From: Desulfuromonadales bacterium
Lineage (GTDB): Bacteria > Desulfobacterota > Desulfuromonadia > Desulfuromonadales > BM103
Length of the DNA stretch: 53,759 nucleotides
Direction of reading: 5' to 3'
Assembly (NCBI GenBank): GCA_027065695.1
Contig: JAMONP010000008.1
Location: 1 to 53,759 of the forward strand
Part shown: positions 52,396 to 53,759 of the stretch, one piece after another
Layout: each line of letters starts with the position of its first letter
How positions within the stretch are numbered: the stretch's first letter is position 1
Made by a program: the position numbers and the translations under genes
The notes under the pieces: generated by a model
What the model was told of the DNA's origin: nothing
Databases searched by the model: none
The model's input: the letters and a program-made list of their open reading frames with translations, nothing else

Positions 52396-53226
52396 TTAAG
52401 GTGCGGGGCTGGTTCGCAGTTTATTGATCAGGTTCCGTTGACAGTAAGAGCTGGTATCGTGGATCAGCCGCTCCTGCCTGTGTTGCAGTTGATGAATGAA
52501 GAACATCATGACGATGCTCAAGACCAGTGCGATGAAAGTGGAGTTGAAAGCGACACCAAGATTCTGGGTTACGCCGGTGATATCCCCCTCGACGGCACGA
52601 TGAGCCTGGGAGAGTGCGGCCCCGATACCACGGACGGTGCCGATGAAACCAACCGAAGGGATCGCCCAAGCGACATAACGGATAGTCGAGAGCTCCGAAT
52701 CGAGCCGGTCGCCATGGGTCTCGCAAGTGTCGCGTGCCGCTATGGCAGCATCCTGGATGTTGCCGGTCGCGGCGAATCGCTGGATCGCGTTCAGCAGTGC
52801 TGACGGCAAGAGGAATTCGCGGTTATCCTTGGGGATCTCATGCAGGCGGACCATCAGCTCCCGTGTATCTTCCGGACCGATCGGCATACCTTCCGGAAGC
52901 TGCAGCAGGTCCTCGTCCAGCTGGCTCTGCTGACGCCAGATCGCGATTCCTTTGTAAACCATGATTGCGATAGCCCAGAAGAAAAGGATCAGACAGGCTT
53001 CCTGCTCGAAATCACGAATCACGACGTAGAAGTTTTGTTCCTGGACCGCGTCCGGCTGTTCTACCAACCGCGCTTGTTCTGCCACCAGGAAAGCTTCGGC
53101 CTTGGGTCTGATCAGAGAGACATAGGTTCCATGAACAATGATGAAGACCAGCAGCAGGCTGAAGATCTGGTAGACCATCTCGGTAGGGAAGTTTCTACCT
53201 CGCATAGGATTTATCACCTCACTCAA
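52396..53226 (-). CDS. MotA/TolQ/ExbB-family proton channel
   Basis: 276 residues with three or four helices: about 18-38 (YQIFSLLLVFIIVHGTYVSL), about 77-95 (LILFFWAIAIMVYKGIAIW), about 188-205 (AWAIPSVGFIGTVRGIGAAL) and about 225-250 (LGVAFNSTFIALVLSIVMMF). The last two carry the family's proline/glycine and Thr pattern. In this family five copies surround two ExbD/MotB-type helices and convert proton flow into motion. Overlaps the upstream small gene by four bases. Confidence 0.9.
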   Translation of the reverse strand: MSEVINPMRGRNFPTEMVYQIFSLLLVFIIVHGTYVSLIRPKAEAFLVAEQARLVEQPDAVQEQNFYVVIRDFEQEACLILFFWAIAIMVYKGIAIWRQQSQLDEDLLQLPEGMPIGPEDTRELMVRLHEIPKDNREFLLPSALLNAIQRFAATGNIQDAAIAARDTCETHGDRLDSELSTIRYVAWAIPSVGFIGTVRGIGAALSQAHRAVEGDITGVTQNLGVAFNSTFIALVLSIVMMFFIHQLQHRQERLIHDTSSYCQRNLINKLRTSPAP

Positions 53227-53453
53227 ATATCAGTTGGAAATGGGACTATACTGTCCACGCTTATCTCTTCACTCGATTTATAGGGTCGCGGCCATGTCAG
53301 CGGCTTTTTCCCCTCTGTATTCTCTTGACCCGTATTCTTCTTCATGTCAGCGGCCTTCGGACTTTTTCCGGAATCCTTGCTGGTGTCCTGGTCGGCGGCA
53401 AAACCGCCGACGGTAGTCAGGAGTAAAGCCATAATGATAATGAATCTTTTCAT
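53223..53453 (-). CDS. Small exported protein of the channel/vWA operon
   Basis: 76 residues. Signal peptide about 1-20 (FIIIMALLLTTVGGFAAD), then a Lys/Asp/Ser-rich, probably disordered mature part (DTSKDSGKSPKAADMKKN). No family recognised. Start and stop each overlap their neighbours by four bases, so it is translated as part of the operon. Confidence 0.7.
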   Translation of the reverse strand: MKRFIIIMALLLTTVGGFAADQDTSKDSGKSPKAADMKKNTGQENTEGKKPLTWPRPYKSSEEISVDSIVPFPTDI

Positions 53454-53758
53454 TTTGCATACCTCGCAATGCGGAAGCCGATATCGTTGGCTGGTTCGCG
53501 ACTGTAACGGCGATAACTGAAGCGTAGTTCGGTAATGCTCGCATTGCGCCAGCTCGAACCCCGGACTACATGATGGTTGCCGACTGCAGGACCCATAGGG
53601 TCGGCTGCACCTTTGTTGCTGGCAGGATTGGCCGCATAATAATCATGGCACCATTCCGCAACATTGCCGCCGAGGTCATAAACCCCCACTGGATTTGCCT
53701 GAAAAGAACCGGTCGGTGCGCTCGCAGCAAAACCATCGTTATAATCTTTGATCACTAC
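53450..53758 (-). CDS. FGE-sulfatase-fold (SUMF1-like) protein, N-terminus outside window
   Basis: Only the C-terminal 102 residues are visible; the frame is open through the edge. PVGVYDLGGNVAEWCHDYY, HHVVRGSSWRNASITELRFS and NDIGFRIARYAK are the family's closing motifs. The active-site cysteine pair of true formylglycine-generating enzymes, usually in the segment after RGGS, is absent here, so a non-FGE role (EgtB/PvdO-like, or structural) is more likely. Coupled by a four-base overlap to the small exported gene. Confidence 0.82.
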   Translation of the reverse strand, partial: VVIKDYNDGFAASAPTGSFQANPVGVYDLGGNVAEWCHDYYAANPASNKGAADPMGPAVGNHHVVRGSSWRNASITELRFSYRRYSREPANDIGFRIARYAK

Positions 53759-53759
53759 A

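Overview
The window looks like a chromosomal segment of an anaerobic, respiratory, nitrogen-fixing member of the Desulfuromonadales (Geobacter/Desulfuromonas/Pelobacter relatives). The reasons are an anaerobic-type cobalamin gene set, c-type haem sensors beside a quinol-oxidoreductase cluster, and a nif region whose regulators are a GAF/PAS histidine kinase and an ANTAR response regulator instead of NifA. That last arrangement matches the Gnf system described in Geobacter sulfurreducens. I see no tRNA, rRNA or CRISPR array.

Layout: (1) 1-4.8 kb, cobalamin operon (cobM, cbiG, cobJ, cobK and a SUMT/precorrin-2 dehydrogenase fusion whose third domain has decayed). (2) 4.9-8.3 kb, a dispersed palindromic repeat, then a haem-sensor kinase and its sigma-54 activator. 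(3) 8.3-13.8 kb, two palindromic upstream sites and a sigma-54 promoter, then a degenerate receiver, a 56-residue membrane protein, a five-haem cytochrome, a HybA-like Fe-S protein, a HybB/NrfD-like quinol protein, a kinase-less haem sensor and a membrane protein. (4) 13.9-15.1 kb, a hypothetical protein and a LysE exporter on the minus strand.

(5) 15.2-35.9 kb, the nitrogen-fixation region: gnfK-like kinase, glnB-amtB, gnfR-like ANTAR regulator with draT, draG and three small genes, nifHDK, nifX, ferredoxin, a second NifX-family gene, nifB, a TauE permease, the minus-strand operon nifE-nifN-(IscU/NifQ fusion), and nifV. GG-N10-GC sigma-54 promoters precede gnfK, glnB, nifH, nifE and nifV. 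Leaders of nifH, nifB, nifV and glnB carry a hexaloop hairpin (A at position 1, G at position 4) whose 3' arm overlaps an intrinsic terminator, which is what an ANTAR antiterminator would bind. The picture is a two-layer circuit: sigma-54 activation first, then antitermination by the local ANTAR protein, with DraT/DraG switching nitrogenase reductase after translation. The same stretch is peppered with GGGACTGTCCC-type palindromes.

(6) 36-53.8 kb, almost all on the minus strand: DMT-type exporter, KefB-like antiporter, HEPN/MNT pair, a complete Wadjet (JetABCD) system, RecQ helicase, two small envelope proteins, and a tightly coupled operon at the right edge. That operon encodes an FGE-sulfatase-fold protein, a small exported protein, an ExbB/TolQ/MotA channel and two proteins that each join an ExbD-like membrane helix to a coiled coil and a von Willebrand A domain. 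It resembles a proton-driven motor with vWA domains as output and is the best candidate here for an undescribed system, though its function cannot be read from sequence.
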